A stretch of 64,000 bases of DNA from Lenzites betulinus (taxonomy: Eukaryota > Basidiomycota > Agaricomycetes > Polyporales > Polyporaceae). The DNA lies in the NCBI GenBank assembly GCA_022264855.1, contig JABYQU010000040.1:124001-188000 (forward strand), given 5' to 3'. Each line of letters starts with the position of its first letter. The stretch's first letter is position 1. The notes below the pieces were generated by a model. It made no database searches. It was not told the DNA's origin and saw nothing but the letters and a program-made list of their open reading frames with translations. This document shows, in pieces, positions 1-11,458 of the stretch. Both the position numbers and the translations under genes were made by a program.

Positions 1-899
1 TCAGCAACGAAATCTGGCGGCGCGGTGATAAACTGCCACCGGACCCACCCGAAAACTTTCTCCAGGGTTCGTCGCCGCGGTGGACGCGCACAGGCGCGCG
101 TTCGGCGTGCCAGTGGACTGCGATCCCCCTGCCAGACTGCCACGAAGCAAGCCCTCTGAGAAGAGGCGCGGTGCAGCCAGAACGCGCCGAAGCGATCGTA
201 GCTTCGCCGCGAAGCCGTTCCACGTCTCCTGCAGCAGGTCTTCGCCGTCCCATCGAGTGGACTGCGATGGCCGCTGTCTGATGCCCCGCCGCGTCGAACA
301 AAGAACGCGCGCACGGCGCGAACGCGGGCGCGAACAAGCCACCCGCCCCAGCGCCGGCCCAGCCTATCGCGTGTGCACGCACCCGGTGGGGCACCAGCGC
401 AGACCAACGCGCGCATTCAAATATTCACTGCGACGGCCGCGCCAGGGGCGCACGTCACATTGCGGCTCGCAAACATCCGTTCTGGGTTCTGAGATCGCGC
501 GCGATGGCCCCATCAGTCGCGGAGCTGTCGTCGCATGCGATGGGGGTGGAGCGGTCGCCTTGTGAGGGCATCGGTGACGTCCGCGGGCTGGCGAGGCTTG
601 ACACTGACAGGGCGGGTGCCCACGGGACGGGTGTGCGCGCACTTCGACGTACGTACCGCGCGCGTCCGCATCGCGCGACTAGGTGGGAGGAGCGGTGGAG
701 TGCGGTAGTTCGACTTCCCTGTTGGACGGTGGGCTGCCATGCCAGGACGGGCCTGCGGTGCGCGGGCTGGGTTCCTGCGGGTATAAAAGCGTGGTGAGCA
801 GGAGGAGAGGACCTCAGGCCACAGTCGGACACTCCCCGCCTTTCAGCAGCACTACAGCCTTCCCCACCGCTCTTAGCCTTCTCCAGCCCAGATATCACC
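1..899. other. Upstream intergenic region
   Basis: No convincing coding exon is visible on either strand; the open frames are GC-rich shadows without a domain or exon structure. The right end holds the core promoter of the first hydrophobin gene. Confidence 0.6.
782..788 (+). promoter_or_regulatory. TATA box of hydrophobin 1
   Basis: TATAAAA lies 112 nt before the hydrophobin start codon, followed by a pyrimidine-rich leader. This layout recurs at the other hydrophobin genes in the window. Confidence 0.7.
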
Positions 900-1350
900 A
901 TGATGTTCTCTCGCGTCGCTACCTTCGCCATCGCCGCCCTCCCCATTCTTGCGGCCGCCACCCCCCTCGAGACCCGCGGCGGGGGATCCACCTGCTCGAC
1001 TGGAGCCCTCCAGTGCTGCGACAGTGTTGAGAAGGTGATCATGACGACTCACTATTATGCGCGTACGCTAACACAATACCTCGCAGGCCAGTGATCCCGC
1101 AGCCGCCGGTATCCTCTCCTTGCTGGGCATAGTGGTCCAGAGCGTGGACGTGCTCGTCGGACTCACCTGCTCGCCGGTCACCGTCATTGGCGTTGGCGGA
1201 CCGAGCGCCTGCAGCGCCCAAGCCGTATGCTGCCAGAACAACAGCTTCGTAAGTGACACAAGCTCTTCAACTCAATGACAAAGGGCACACGCTGAACTCG
1301 CCATGCAGGGGAGCCTTATCTCCATCGGCTGCGCGCCGGTGTCTCTCTAA
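900..1350 (+). CDS. Class I hydrophobin (1)
   Basis: Small secreted amphipathic protein that coats hyphae and aerial surfaces. Three exons (900-1034, 1087-1248, 1309-1350) give 111 residues. An N-terminal signal peptide (hydrophobic stretch ending LAAATP) precedes the eight-cysteine pattern C-x6-CC-x32-C-x13-C-x5-CC-x12-C. That spacing is class I, because class II has much shorter gaps. Both introns are phase 0, one shortly after the first CC and one after the QNNSF block. The C-terminus SLISIGCAPVSL matches the other copies here. Two ATGs lie in tandem and the first was chosen. It is one of five hydrophobins within about 13 kb. The family is certain; the exact role (fruiting body, aerial hyphae, attachment) cannot be read from sequence. 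Confidence 0.95.
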
Positions 1351-3197
1351 ACGGGGGGGCCTAGTCAGTAGCGGATGCTGGGCTGGAGACAAGGACGCGG
1401 CGATGGACTCAGATTCTTCCAATGAACGATGTTTTCTTGAGTATTGTAGTCTCGTAGTACGATAAATGCCACCCATTGTCGTCTTCACTATATCATTGTG
1501 TCAGTGTGAACGCGGAAGATGGCTCGAGCATCCTTCAACGAGAATATCAGTATCAGTATTATCATAGGTATGGGACATAGAGGCGGCCGTTATGTCTGCG
1601 TTGTCTTGTCGAATGCCCTGGTGTGCACCACTGACAAAATTCGCTAGACGCCTTCGTGAAAAGTCCCGAGCGGAGGTACAGCCACGCGGCAGGCGCAGTA
1701 GGATGCTGGGATTCGGGCTGGTTCTGTGCGTGCAACAGGTTCCTCGTGCCTATCAGCGCGTTCTCAGAGCCTTGGTGGAGCTCTAGGATGCTGATAAGGG
1801 TTTGAGTGAGATCTATTCCTACCTAGAGTGTGGTATGGGGACGTGACTCAGAGAAGCTCGTCGTTGGTGCAGAACCCGAGAACGACTGCAGCGGTACGCC
1901 GGGGAGTGGCTTTCCCTAGGTTCCCGCAATGTCTCAACTCTGAAAAAATGTGAGCGTTCTGGATATGATAACTACACACCTCAAGACAAAGATAGCTGCA
2001 AGGAGTGCTCACCTCGTGTCTTCTACGAGATGGAGTCGCAACCCGCGACATGACACGAGGTCATGCTCCACATATGCCGACGCTGCGCTGCATCTCGCGA
2101 CAGAAGACGTTCATTTCCGCCGTGAAAATACTGTCGGATTGGCTTATGCTCTCTATGCCCGCTGCAGACCTGGTCGGTTCTTGGTCTACGTGAGTACATC
2201 GGACTAGAGTGGCTCCGGCGGGCGTCTCCTGCGCTGGCGTGGCTTAGTCTTCGGCGTCCGACAAGCGAGCCTGAGAGTTGCATGTATCGTTTTCAAGTAT
2301 AAACCGTTGCCGACATAGAAATCACAGTAAATCGACACGGTGGTTGGGTGGAGGGAGCGGCATGCGCGTCGTCGGCAGAGACCGAACGGCGACGCGCGCC
2401 GACCCAGCGGAACGGAGTGTGGCGGAGCGCCCGCGCGGAATGAGCTCCTGCTATGACCACTGCGTCAGTCCTTTGCGCTTCTCCGCGTGTTCAAACGTTC
2501 ATAGGTGCTGCGTGTCAGCGTCACTATCTGCGTAATGCTCCCAGTTGCTATCTGAGTACATGCTACGTCACTCTTTCTGTTGCTGTCAAGACAGATGGGT
2601 TCCTGGCCGGTCGCTCGTCCTGTCAATGGGATCCACTTGTAATGACTTCACCAGGTTGTCAATCAGCGTCCAAGCTTCACAAACGTGCGTAATGCACAGC
2701 AGAGTTGAATCAACTATGATGTCGGTGCGTTATCCCGCTGCGTAACATCGCTTTGCACGAGTGTCCTAAGTAATCCCGAGTGCACAGTGAGAGCTTGGGT
2801 ACCGGCGCAGATGATGGCTTTCTTCCGGCACAGTAGACAGTTGCCTCCTTTTCGCTAACGAGGTACCCATCCCGATCGTCTGCGTCACTCGCGGAGTGAT
2901 TCGGACGCGCTTCCCGAATTTGAGCAGCGTCCCGACCAGCTAGCGAGATGAAGGACCCACTTGTCAGCGTCGTGTCGTATTTGATCGCGTACACACCCGT
3001 ATATGGGTAGGAGCTTGCCCTTCCGAGGTGCATAGCGTCGATCGTCCGTTCGTGTTCGCTCGCTGCCGGTGACGGTGGGGAGCTCCCAGCCACGCCGGTG
3101 AAGTTCATGTTGAAGTTGGAAGGGTATAAGAGCGAGCAACGGGAGAAGTGTAACAGTCTCTCTAACGGCCGTTCCTTGACATCTCTTTGTTGCAGCC
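1351..3197. other. Intergenic region, no gene seen
   Basis: About 1.85 kb with only short unsupported frames and no cysteine-patterned or domain-bearing exon. A TATAAG element at 3125-3130 serves the PriA-like gene that follows, 73 nt before its ATG. Confidence 0.6.
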
Positions 3198-4497
3198 ATG
3201 CGTTTCAGTCTCGCCGTCCTTGCGCTGGCCTTCGGTCATAGCTTCGTCTTTGCGAAAGTCGCTGGAGATGCTCGCACTCGTGCTATCAACATCCACGCCT
3301 TGCGTCACCGTGCTGTTCGACACGGCTTTCACGACGACTGCCTCTACTTGAACTCGACTTCGCTCGCCGAACTTGACTCAAACCTGGTACCTGCGGGGCT
3401 CCCCTCTGATCTGGACGCGTGTCTCTGCATGAGCGGTCTTACTCAGACCCTCTTAACCAATGTCCAGCTCGCCTACACTGTGAACACTTTGGGCTACACC
3501 GAGGCTGAGGAGGCCTTCGGTCTCATGGTTAGTTTCCGCAACCGCATCCTCATAGACGTGTCCAACACAGTACTGACTGCCGCGCGCAGATTGCTCGCTC
3601 GCCCCAGTCTCAGACTTGCACGTACCCCGACAACTCACAGCCTCAGTGCACTCGTGACAACGTCTGCGGGTTCAAGTGCGACTCTCCCTTCACAGCGGTC
3701 GGAGACACCTGCGTCTGCGCCGACTCCGACGTCTGTGGCGCACTGCAATTGGCCGCGCGCAAGACTCCCCCGAAGGGTCGCCTGGCGAAACGCGCCGCGC
3801 TCAAGACGTCCGCGGAAGCGCAAGCGTCGTGCGAGGCTTTTGAAACCGTACGTCGACCAGCCGCCCGCGCCGTTTATTTCCCTCCGCTGACCGCCCCGGC
3901 AGGTCTGCGGCAAATACGAGGGTATCCAAAGCAGCTTCCAGTGCGTCGACGTCCGCTCCAACCTCGAGATCTGTGAGTCCAACCACGCTCTCGCCGCACT
4001 GCTCTCGCCCGACTGACAATGACTCCGAAGGCGGCGGGTGCATCGTTCCCAGCCCGTTCACTTCTCACGAAGGAAGCACCGCCGGCGTTGACTGCTCAAC
4101 AATCCCGCATGCCGAAGATGTCGCTTGCCAAGCAGGACGCTGTGCCGTCCGCTCGTGCCGCCAGGGCTGGGCCGCCAGCCCCGACGGCACGGGCTGCGTC
4201 GCGGCCGCGGTCGCGGCTTCCCTGGACGTCGGCGCGGGCGCGAGCATCGCCCTCCGCGACGTTCCCAGCGCCGTCCGAGACGTCGCCGCAGCGGGAGAAG
4301 GCGGGGTACACTATCTTTGGCGCAGGACTGGCACGCGTCCCGAGAAGAACTTGCTGGAGGAAGAACGGGCGCGCATCCCCGGCGTCCCCGCAGAGGCCTC
4401 GCCCGAGGACGTCGCGGAGGCGGACAGGGGCGGTGCGCACGTCGCGCCCAAGAAGATTGAGCAGGACTGGGTTCGGATTCCTGATTATCGCAGGTGA
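3198..4497 (+). CDS. PriA/CPL1-like cysteine-rich secreted protein
   Basis: Four exons (3198-3527, 3590-3847, 3903-3972, 4031-4497) give about 374 residues. A signal peptide (ends near SFVFA) is followed by a Cys-rich module with a CGFKC-type segment and a DTCVCADSDVC stretch, then after NLEICGGC a block GVDCSTIPHAEDVACQAGRC with CAVRSCRQGW. This last block is the signature of the CPL1-like domain found in the Lentinula edodes priA product and related basidiomycete proteins. Joining ATC-T to GC-GGC across the third intron restores CGGC, which supports that splice even though an in-frame stop lies inside the intron. The tail of about 110 residues is acidic and of unknown role. Family members are often expressed in fruiting bodies or at the capsule; the function here is not established. 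Confidence 0.85.
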
Positions 4498-4813
4498 GGC
4501 GTTGAGTAGGCTGCCCCGTTGGCCGCCGTGGGTGTCTTTCTTGTTGTACTAGACGCTGTGTTATTGTTTTGGCTCGTATGCCTGTCATGTTGTAGTTATG
4601 GGATATGTCTCGCACTCGTTCTTGGTTTCCATAATTTATCCACTTTCACCTGTTCGTGGGCATTGTGGCGTGAAACGTCGGACTTCGATGCTGGCGTGCA
4701 AGGCCCGTGCGCAGGTACTCATATCGACTCAAAGTCTGGGTGTGCTAACGCTCCTGCCTTGGACAAAACAACGAGCGGAACGGGCGTCGACTTGCGAGTA
4801 GAGTGGGAAAAAG

Positions 4814-4898
4814 GGCCTGGCCGGGAATTGAACCCGGGACCTCCTCCAAATAAGACGATGTGCCCTAAGAAGGAATCATACTACTAGACCACCAGGCC
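4814..4898 (-). tRNA. tRNA-Pro (AGG) with intron
   Basis: Read on the minus strand, the acceptor stem GGCCTGG pairs with CCAGGCC. A D-arm GTCTAGTAGTATGAT and a T-arm CCGGG-TTCAATT-CCCGG are clear. The anticodon stem CCTTC pairs with GGAGG (one G-U pair), leaving loop TT-AGG-G, so the anticodon is AGG (proline). About 14 nt between loop positions 37 and 38 form the canonical tRNA intron, giving a mature length near 71 nt. CCA is not encoded, as expected in eukaryotes. Confidence 0.93.
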
Positions 4899-5397
4899 AT
4901 ATAAGGCAGCTTTATGTTCAGCATTCATAACGTACCAGCTTGCAATGATTGTTGACTGTACAACAGCGGTCAACCTTCCAGCCCACCCACCTCTTTGATC
5001 AGTGCACTGACCTACCTGTGGAAGAGTCATCAACGAATGAGTCACTGCTTACCCAACAGGCATTTCACTGGCTTCAAATATATGATGATGACGCAGCTTA
5101 CAATGCTCTTTGCATATGACAGCGAAGGAATGGGTCACACTTTGCACACCATCAATTGCAGTACTACCAAGCCATTCTAATTGGGTACCATTAATGCGAG
5201 CTGACATATACTGACATCTCAGGATACCACACCTTACCGATCATACCTCCTGACCGAAAGCCTCAGAGTAAACCTCGCACAGCACGCAGACATTGTGGCC
5301 AAAAACGATGCATCGTATTATGCGAAACTATTATTGTAACATCCTCGACATCCACTTAGTTGTCCTCCAACTACTGCTCTGTAGCCAGATCGCCAGC
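4899..5397. other. Intergenic region between tRNA and hydrophobin 2
   Basis: Relatively AT-rich stretch of about 500 nt without a supported gene. It contains the 3' flank of the convergent hydrophobin gene. Confidence 0.55.
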
Positions 5398-5832
5398 TCA
5401 GAGGATGATGGGCACACAGCCGACGGAGATGAGGCCACCCTATTCGCGACCATGTGAGTCCATCGCCCATATATGTTGTGAATGGTAACACTTACGACGT
5501 TGTTGTTCGTGCAGCACACGGGGCTAGCCTGGCAAGAGGACTGGCCAGCGCCGACACCGGAGATGCCGGAGCACTGGAGACCGACTTGGCCAGTGACGTC
5601 GCCGGCGTCGAGGCCGAGGAGGCTCAAGAGGGCACCGATAGCGTTCTCGTTGGTCTAAGATACCAATCAGGATTCATGTGCGCACTTCACAACGAGGAGT
5701 CAAACGACATACGCTGTGCACGGAGTTGCAGCACTGGATGGAACCGGTGTTGCAGTCGCCGCGGCGGAGGGGCGATGCGGCCGCGAAGGCGGGGAGAGCA
5801 AGGAGAGCGAAGGCGGCGACACGGGCGAACAT
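5398..5832 (-). CDS. Class I hydrophobin (2)
   Basis: Three exons on the minus strand (5832-5713, 5654-5496, 5439-5398) give 106 residues. The signal peptide starts [17 protein letters not shown]. The cysteine pattern is C-x6-CC-x32-C-x12-C-x5-CC-x12-C, class I, ending GGLISVGCVPIIL. The phase-0 introns sit at the same two places as in the other copies: after the residues behind the first CC, and after TNNNV. It secretes and self-assembles at hydrophobic-hydrophilic interfaces. It lies in the same orientation as hydrophobin 3, 1.35 kb away, and their signal peptides are alike, suggesting local duplication. Confidence 0.95.
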
Positions 5833-5952
5833 AGTGAATGTGAGGGTTGGGGCTCGAAAGAGTGACTGGGTGAGTGTGGGTTTGGGAGAGCTGGAGAAGG
5901 AAATGCTGATCGTAGAACGACTGCTGGGGAACCCCCACCGCGGACGCTGCAA

Positions 5953-5960
5953 TATTTATA
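5953..5960 (-). promoter_or_regulatory. TATA box of hydrophobin 2
   Basis: TATAAATA on the minus strand about 120 nt before the start codon of hydrophobin 2, followed by a CT-rich leader. Confidence 0.65.
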
Positions 5961-7181
5961 CGGCTCGACTCGCGGTCGGCCCGCGAGGTGGTCGTGCGCG
6001 CTGGCACGGCACGGCGGTGCTCTGCAGCCGCACGCGTCCTCCGCGCTGCACTTCGGACTCTTCACGCTGGATCGGTGGCTCTCGGCGGCCCAGATCTGTG
6101 TATGAGGACGCTACGCGACGCGTAGTGGTTCGCGTAGCGGAAGGCGCTAGCGGGAACATGGCGGCCCTCCGCGGCGCGCCTTCGTTCATTTGATCAGTCA
6201 TGGCCGCGTGTGTGGAGAACCCTATCCGAACCTTCGCGACCCTCTTCACTCAATAATTCCCGACGTCAGACAAAGTGATCGCCGCAGGGGCGTGCTTTCG
6301 AGTGGTGCAAGCTGTTTCAAGTGGTCTCAGAGCTTTCCGTTCACCGAGCAGGAGACCCCTCCCTCTGCAGTCATCCAGCGGATGCACCCATATTTTATCA
6401 TGCCGAGATGGTTAAATGCAACAAGTGGCCCAGAATAGGACCGCGGGAAGGGATGCGTACATGAGACGCTGCGGAAAGTTGGTCAAGGGTGAGTCAAACC
6501 TTCGTCCTTCCCTGCAGGGTGGATTTGGAAATAACGTCGTTCTTCAGCCACTGGAGACTTCTGCCCGCTCGGGGAGGCGCGGGAGGCAAAACACAAATCA
6601 ATCCGTCGGGCGGTGGGCAGAGCACTCGCCTTCCGGACATCAAGCCTCAATTAATACAGTCACGTCTCGTTCGTCTGCTCCGCATTGAATCGCCGTCCAC
6701 CTTGTTGGGATGTTCCTTTGATCACCTCGACGTGCGTGTTGACATGCCGAGTAATACAGTATAGGCATACGGCGCTCCGTGCGGTCTGACTAGCGAGCAT
6801 ATTCCAGCCCATCGATAGCCAGACGTCCTCAGCGCCGGCATTGAATCTGCGAATGCTACCAGGTAGAGATGGCCGAGGCCCACTGGCAGCTTCGACAGCC
6901 CAAACCTGGTGAGTAGAGGAACCACTGCATCGTTGCTAAGGCTCATTCTAACACAGAACCCCGTCCCGCACAGGACTGTCTAGGCAGAGTCTGATCGTTC
7001 TGATAGAGTCGCCGTTATGAACGCTTCTCAGCACTCTCCGGGGCTTTCTTTTTCTGGGCCAATATTGGCGCGGTCATATTCTCCGGTGCACACACATAGA
7101 AGACGATATACGCGGTAAGCCATTTCCGATCCCCCGAGTGGGCCCGACCCCGGCCGTGCTAACAGACTACGCTCCCACCAC
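5961..7181. other. Intergenic region between hydrophobins 2 and 3
   Basis: About 1.2 kb holding the upstream region of hydrophobin 2 and the 3' flank of hydrophobin 3. No exon with domain support is visible. Confidence 0.55.
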
Positions 7182-7630
7182 TCAGAGCTCAATCGGGAGG
7201 CATCCGATGGAGATCAAGCCGCCCTAGGACCCTGATCAGCAAAAGGCGTCGAGACCCCGTCGGGCACGGGAACTCACGACGTTGTTGTTCGTGCAGCAGA
7301 CGGCGTTAGCGGAGCAGGCGTTGCCGGAGCCGACGCCCACGACGGTGAGGGGCGAGCAGTTCAACCCGATGAGGCCGGTGACGTCCCCGAGGACGATCCC
7401 GAGCAGACCGAGCAGGAAGTTGCCCGAGGCGGACGAGGACTGTCAGAAAGCAAAGCGCGGTGAGCTCGGGGCATGGAGGCGCATTGGGAGCGTCCACTTA
7501 CGCTCTCGACGCTGTCGCAGCATTGGATGGCGCCGGTGCTGCAGGTCTGACGAGCCTCGAGCTCAACGGGGGTGGCGGCCGCAAGAAGGGGCATGGCGAG
7601 GGTAGCGAAGGCAGCGACGCGGGCGAACAT
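7182..7630 (-). CDS. Class I hydrophobin (3)
   Basis: Three exons on the minus strand (7630-7502, 7439-7278, 7223-7182) give 110 residues. A signal peptide ([19 protein letters not shown]) and a short linker TPVELEARQ lead to C-x6-CC-x32-C-x13-C-x5-CC-x12-C and the end [13 protein letters not shown]. The introns are phase 0 at the conserved sites. A TATAAGA motif lies about 95 nt upstream of the ATG (7723-7729, minus). The strong match to the other four in cysteine spacing and intron sites makes the call secure; the specific developmental role is unknown. Confidence 0.95.
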
Positions 7631-9908
7631 GGTGAGTTGGGTTGAGGTGAGTGGCGGTGAGTGCTCGAGAGATTGGTAGACCGGGTTGGTGATCTGAGGT
7701 TTGTAGGGCCCAGCGCGCTCGCTCTTATAGGTTTGCAGCCCTGCCGTTCTGCATACCTCTGCCGTCTGTTGGGCATTCGTGTCGGATGTAGCGCGGCGTG
7801 CCTTGTCGTCGGAGTGTATTGGCCCATGGACATGCGGCAGTGTTGGTGAGTGTCCAATCCGACAGCTGCTATTCTCTGCCGCGATGAGCGAGGCTTGCCG
7901 TGCACCACTGGGGTCGGGGAAGCCGAGTCGGTATGTCTTTGTGCCGTCCGTGCTGGTATGTCCGAGTGATCCAGAATTTTCATTGCTGCAGGACCTCGTG
8001 CTATGTGCCCAGCCCGCACCGTCCCCACGAACACTCATTGGTGCATCCCATTGATACTTGGCGCGCTCGTAACTTCACCTACATGCACCCGTGGCCATTT
8101 TCTACTGATATCAGACGCCTCAATGTCGCTCGAGAGTCATAATTGATATCGGTATGCTGCACCGCGCGTCTTGTCATAACGTTACGGAGGACGCGACTAA
8201 ATTCCGCTTGCCATAGGACATGGGAACACTTCAACTCCTGGACAAGCCTCGTGTGTTCGCGGACGATCGTCCAGACGCGAGCTAGACGGTGCCGTCTCCC
8301 GCGCAAAATGCTCTTGGGCGTGTCTTCCAGCGCACGGGTATCCAAGTGCGTCCTTCCTACGGTCATTTCGCGTGAAGCACGCTGCCCCCTCTCCGTCCAC
8401 CTGACGCCCAGACCACCCGGTCCTTTTCTCGGTCTGGGTATGCCTCCGCAGCTCTGTACGACGGCATTGCCTCTGCCGACCCCAGCATTCATCTGCGTGC
8501 GGTGCCAATACCGGCGAAGGAGCAGCAGGACAGATGGAGGCGACGTTGCGGCGCCTCGCCCCCACGGCATACACTTTCTGGGGCGCAAATGAAGACTTGC
8601 CGCCATGCCTGAGCGGCGTTGCCGTCGTGGGCAGATGCCTTCAAGAGCGACTTGATCATTGGTTGGAGGGACCTCGGTAAGAAATTCGGCGGGGCATAAG
8701 GCGGCCTCTACGGCGGCAAGGCGTTGGTGAATACTTGCCAATCAAAATAAACACGACCTTGCCGCAGTGCCAACACACGTCCACCTTCGTGAACAGAGCA
8801 CGCCCTTGTGAGGTGCGAGCGTTTCTTGCGTGTTATCCTCAAAGGCGCTTGCAAACTCGATGAGGAACCAGTACCGCCCAGCTCCGCGGGGTAGTAGGTG
8901 TTCGAGACGCGCATAGACGCAGTGCTGGGAGTTGTCAGGCCCACCAATAGGGATTTTGCTACGAGGAGATGCCCGCCGTCCGGGTGTGTGAACAAGATCT
9001 CTACATCATCCGGTAAGCTCTTTACCTCCGCACCACCGTGAAGGGTCGGGAAGCTGGTGGGCCAAGTGCGGCTAAAATGTTGGGTACGCGTCTCTTGCCA
9101 ATTTTCTGCCGCCGCTCCTCCATAGCGCTGATAGGTCCAACCCTCTGCACAGATGCATACCCTCGGGACCATCGTGCACTTGGGACGACGTGTAAGGATG
9201 GTTGTGAGAATACTTCGCGGCCACACGACCTTTTCTCGGCGGTCACACCGCAGCTCAAGATCAGATTGATCGAGTAAGGAATCAATCTCCAGAAGGGGAC
9301 TTTATGTGTATTTCATTAAAGACATCTGCGCCGTCGGCGCGCGGGGACTCTCGGTGTATCCCGACCAATACAAGTTCCACCCGCACCTCGGCCTCTACAA
9401 GGCTCCGAGCTGCCAGCTGATCCGTCTATGGGGATACTGTCTGGCCAGACCCACGACTCAAGCGAGTGGCACGCAACCACGGGTACCGTGGTGGTGCGTC
9501 CTCCCTTCCCCATACCCTTCCATCCTGTGCATCACGTACGCTCTGACATGCGGAGTTAGCTGTCTGTTTCTGGGCTGGCAAACACGGCCGCGTCTGCGTG
9601 CGTCTCTTTTTTGTTCCTGCTAGTGTGGGGTATCACGGCTTTCGCGTCAAACACATAGCGTCAGCGGTGCGTTGCGGGACCCCACTCCGAGTCGCCACCA
9701 ATTCATGCGCTTGTCATGGCCATGACCAGGACGAACGGCAACGTCTCCGATTGACATTCCCGCCCAAAGCCCTAATGCAAGTTGAACGGCTGTCCCTGTC
9801 TCCCCGGCTAACGCTCTGACGTGTAAGATGCATATGCTCGAGAGCGGTTCGGCAACTGCACCGGGCTTGCATACGTAGTGACCTTGGCCGCGTCTATCCA
9901 ATCGCCAG
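7631..9908. other. Intergenic region, possible decayed exon near 8.7-9.2 kb
   Basis: About 2.3 kb. The only frame of note is a 172-codon open frame on the minus strand (8708-9226). It lacks a recognisable domain and a clear exon structure, so it is not called as a gene. The rest holds upstream regions of hydrophobins 3 and 4. Confidence 0.5.
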
Positions 9909-9914
9909 TATAAA
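9909..9914 (+). promoter_or_regulatory. TATA box of hydrophobin 4
   Basis: TATAAA 67 nt before the hydrophobin 4 ATG. Confidence 0.65.
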
Positions 9915-9975
9915 GACGTACAACGCAGCGTCGTGAGGACAAGGGACTACACAACTAGTAAGCCGATCTGCAGAC

Positions 9976-10484
9976 ATGTTCTCCCGTGCCGTCGCCACGT
10001 TGTACTTCTTCCTGTCGCTCGCCCTCCTTGCGGCCGCCATGCCTGGAGGCGCACCACCGCCTCCCCCGACGGTGACCATCACCGCGACGGCGCCTCCCCC
10101 GAGTGCTACTGGGGACCTCTGCAGCACCGGCTCGCTTCAGTGCTGCCAGAGCGTTGGCGGAGTAGGCATTTACCTGTTCTCTCAACAAACTAGGCTGACG
10201 CCCATCCTCGCAGGCCTCCGACCCTGTCATTGGGGTTATTCTGGGCCTCCTCGGCATTGTGATCGACGGCGTGGACGTACTCCTGGGCCTGCAGTGCTCT
10301 CCCATCAAGATTGTCGGCCTTGGGAACAACTCGGCGTGCTCCGACAACGTCGTATGCTGCGAGAACAACAGCATCGTAAGCATGCGTCTCTTGTCTTCTC
10401 GACGTAAAATGACACCTGTCCTCATCACTTGTCTACTTGCAGGGCGGCCTCATTTCTATTGGCTGCATCCCTATCATCCTTTGA
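9976..10484 (+). CDS. Class I hydrophobin (4) with proline-rich N-terminus
   Basis: Three exons (9976-10161, 10214-10375, 10443-10484) give 129 residues, the longest of the five. The signal peptide ends near LALLAAAMP. A proline/threonine-rich spacer (GGAPPPPPTVTITATAPPP) of about 25 residues separates it from the first cysteine. The core is C-x6-CC-x32-C-x13-C-x5-CC-x12-C with the end [13 protein letters not shown]. The introns are at the family positions. The extra spacer may alter rodlet surface properties or be O-glycosylated; that is inference. Confidence 0.94.
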
Positions 10485-11458
10485 TCATCCCTCCTCGTCG
10501 CTCCGGAGATGTCTCGACGCGGGTTATCGTACCTTACAATCATTTTGTCGACTCCTATGCTTGGGCATAAGTCCTACCAGCTATCCTAGCTTTTATTTGA
10601 TCGCGATTGTGACATGCTACAAACGTTCCGCGCGTGGTTGCCCTTCATTTGCGTGAGACATGCATGAAGTGCGCAAACACGGCTCGGAAGGCCCGGTGTC
10701 TGGTCGAGCCTTGTCGAGCGGACTCGAAATACGGCCCGTGGTACATGAGGGACAAAAGAAGCCGAGACGAACGGCACGCCTGTCAGACGCGTAGTGCGCG
10801 GTGGAAGTTGTGCACGCGGAATCTAGACAATGTAACTCGTACGTGCACGCGGGACCGTTGTGCCCAATCACGTACAAGTTTACAACTGCAGTAGCACGTC
10901 CGCCGACTGTCGAGCGTGACAGGCAGAGACGGAGGGGATCTTCCGCAGATGGCGCTAAGTGCAACCCGGCCTGTTCTGCGATCTCCCCGGCGTTGTCAGT
11001 TTCTGCACTAGAAGCTCGGCGCAGCGCAGGTCGTTCCCGCGTGCATGCGAAGGAGTAGCCTCTTGCAGCGCTGTGCCACTCGTCCGTGTATAGCTGCGTC
11101 GCGCAGAAGGCGCCGACCGCCTCGGAACTCCGAAGTGGGGAGATACGGCGGGTGCTTCAAGAGGGAACTCCGACAGAGAAGCACGCTGGGTGCAGTATGA
11201 ATGCTTCGCGTCGGCTCCCAGAACAGGATCTCGCAATGTATCGCGCTGTGTTCAGGCACATCTAGAGCCCAGAATACCTGGTATGCAGAGGGACAAGACG
11301 CAACTGAGTCCAGGCTAGAAGTAGTAAATTCGGGGGCTGGCCACAATGGTAGTGGCCATTACCTGTACAAATGTTGTCTCTCAGATTCTCGTCCTATGAT
11401 AGGATCGATATGAGTTTCAGTGGGTACTTACGACTAACCATTTGCGGGGTATACTCAC
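10485..11458. other. Intergenic region, no gene seen
   Basis: Nearly 1 kb between hydrophobin 4 and the convergent GFA-type gene, with no supported coding or RNA gene. Confidence 0.6.

Noticed and set aside
1..342. 113-codon minus-strand open frame at the left edge
   Set aside because: Arg/Ser-rich, no domain, no intron pattern; typical GC-rich shadow frame.
6590..6680. tRNA-like stretch (GGGCGGTGGGCAGAGCACTCGCC)
   Set aside because: The start recalls a tRNA D-arm, but no T-arm with a TTC loop and no paired acceptor stem follow.
8708..9226. 172-codon minus-strand frame (with LPDDVEILFTHPDGGHLLV)
   Set aside because: Some stretches look protein-like, but there is no known domain, no promoter layout and no consistent exon series; at most a decayed fragment.
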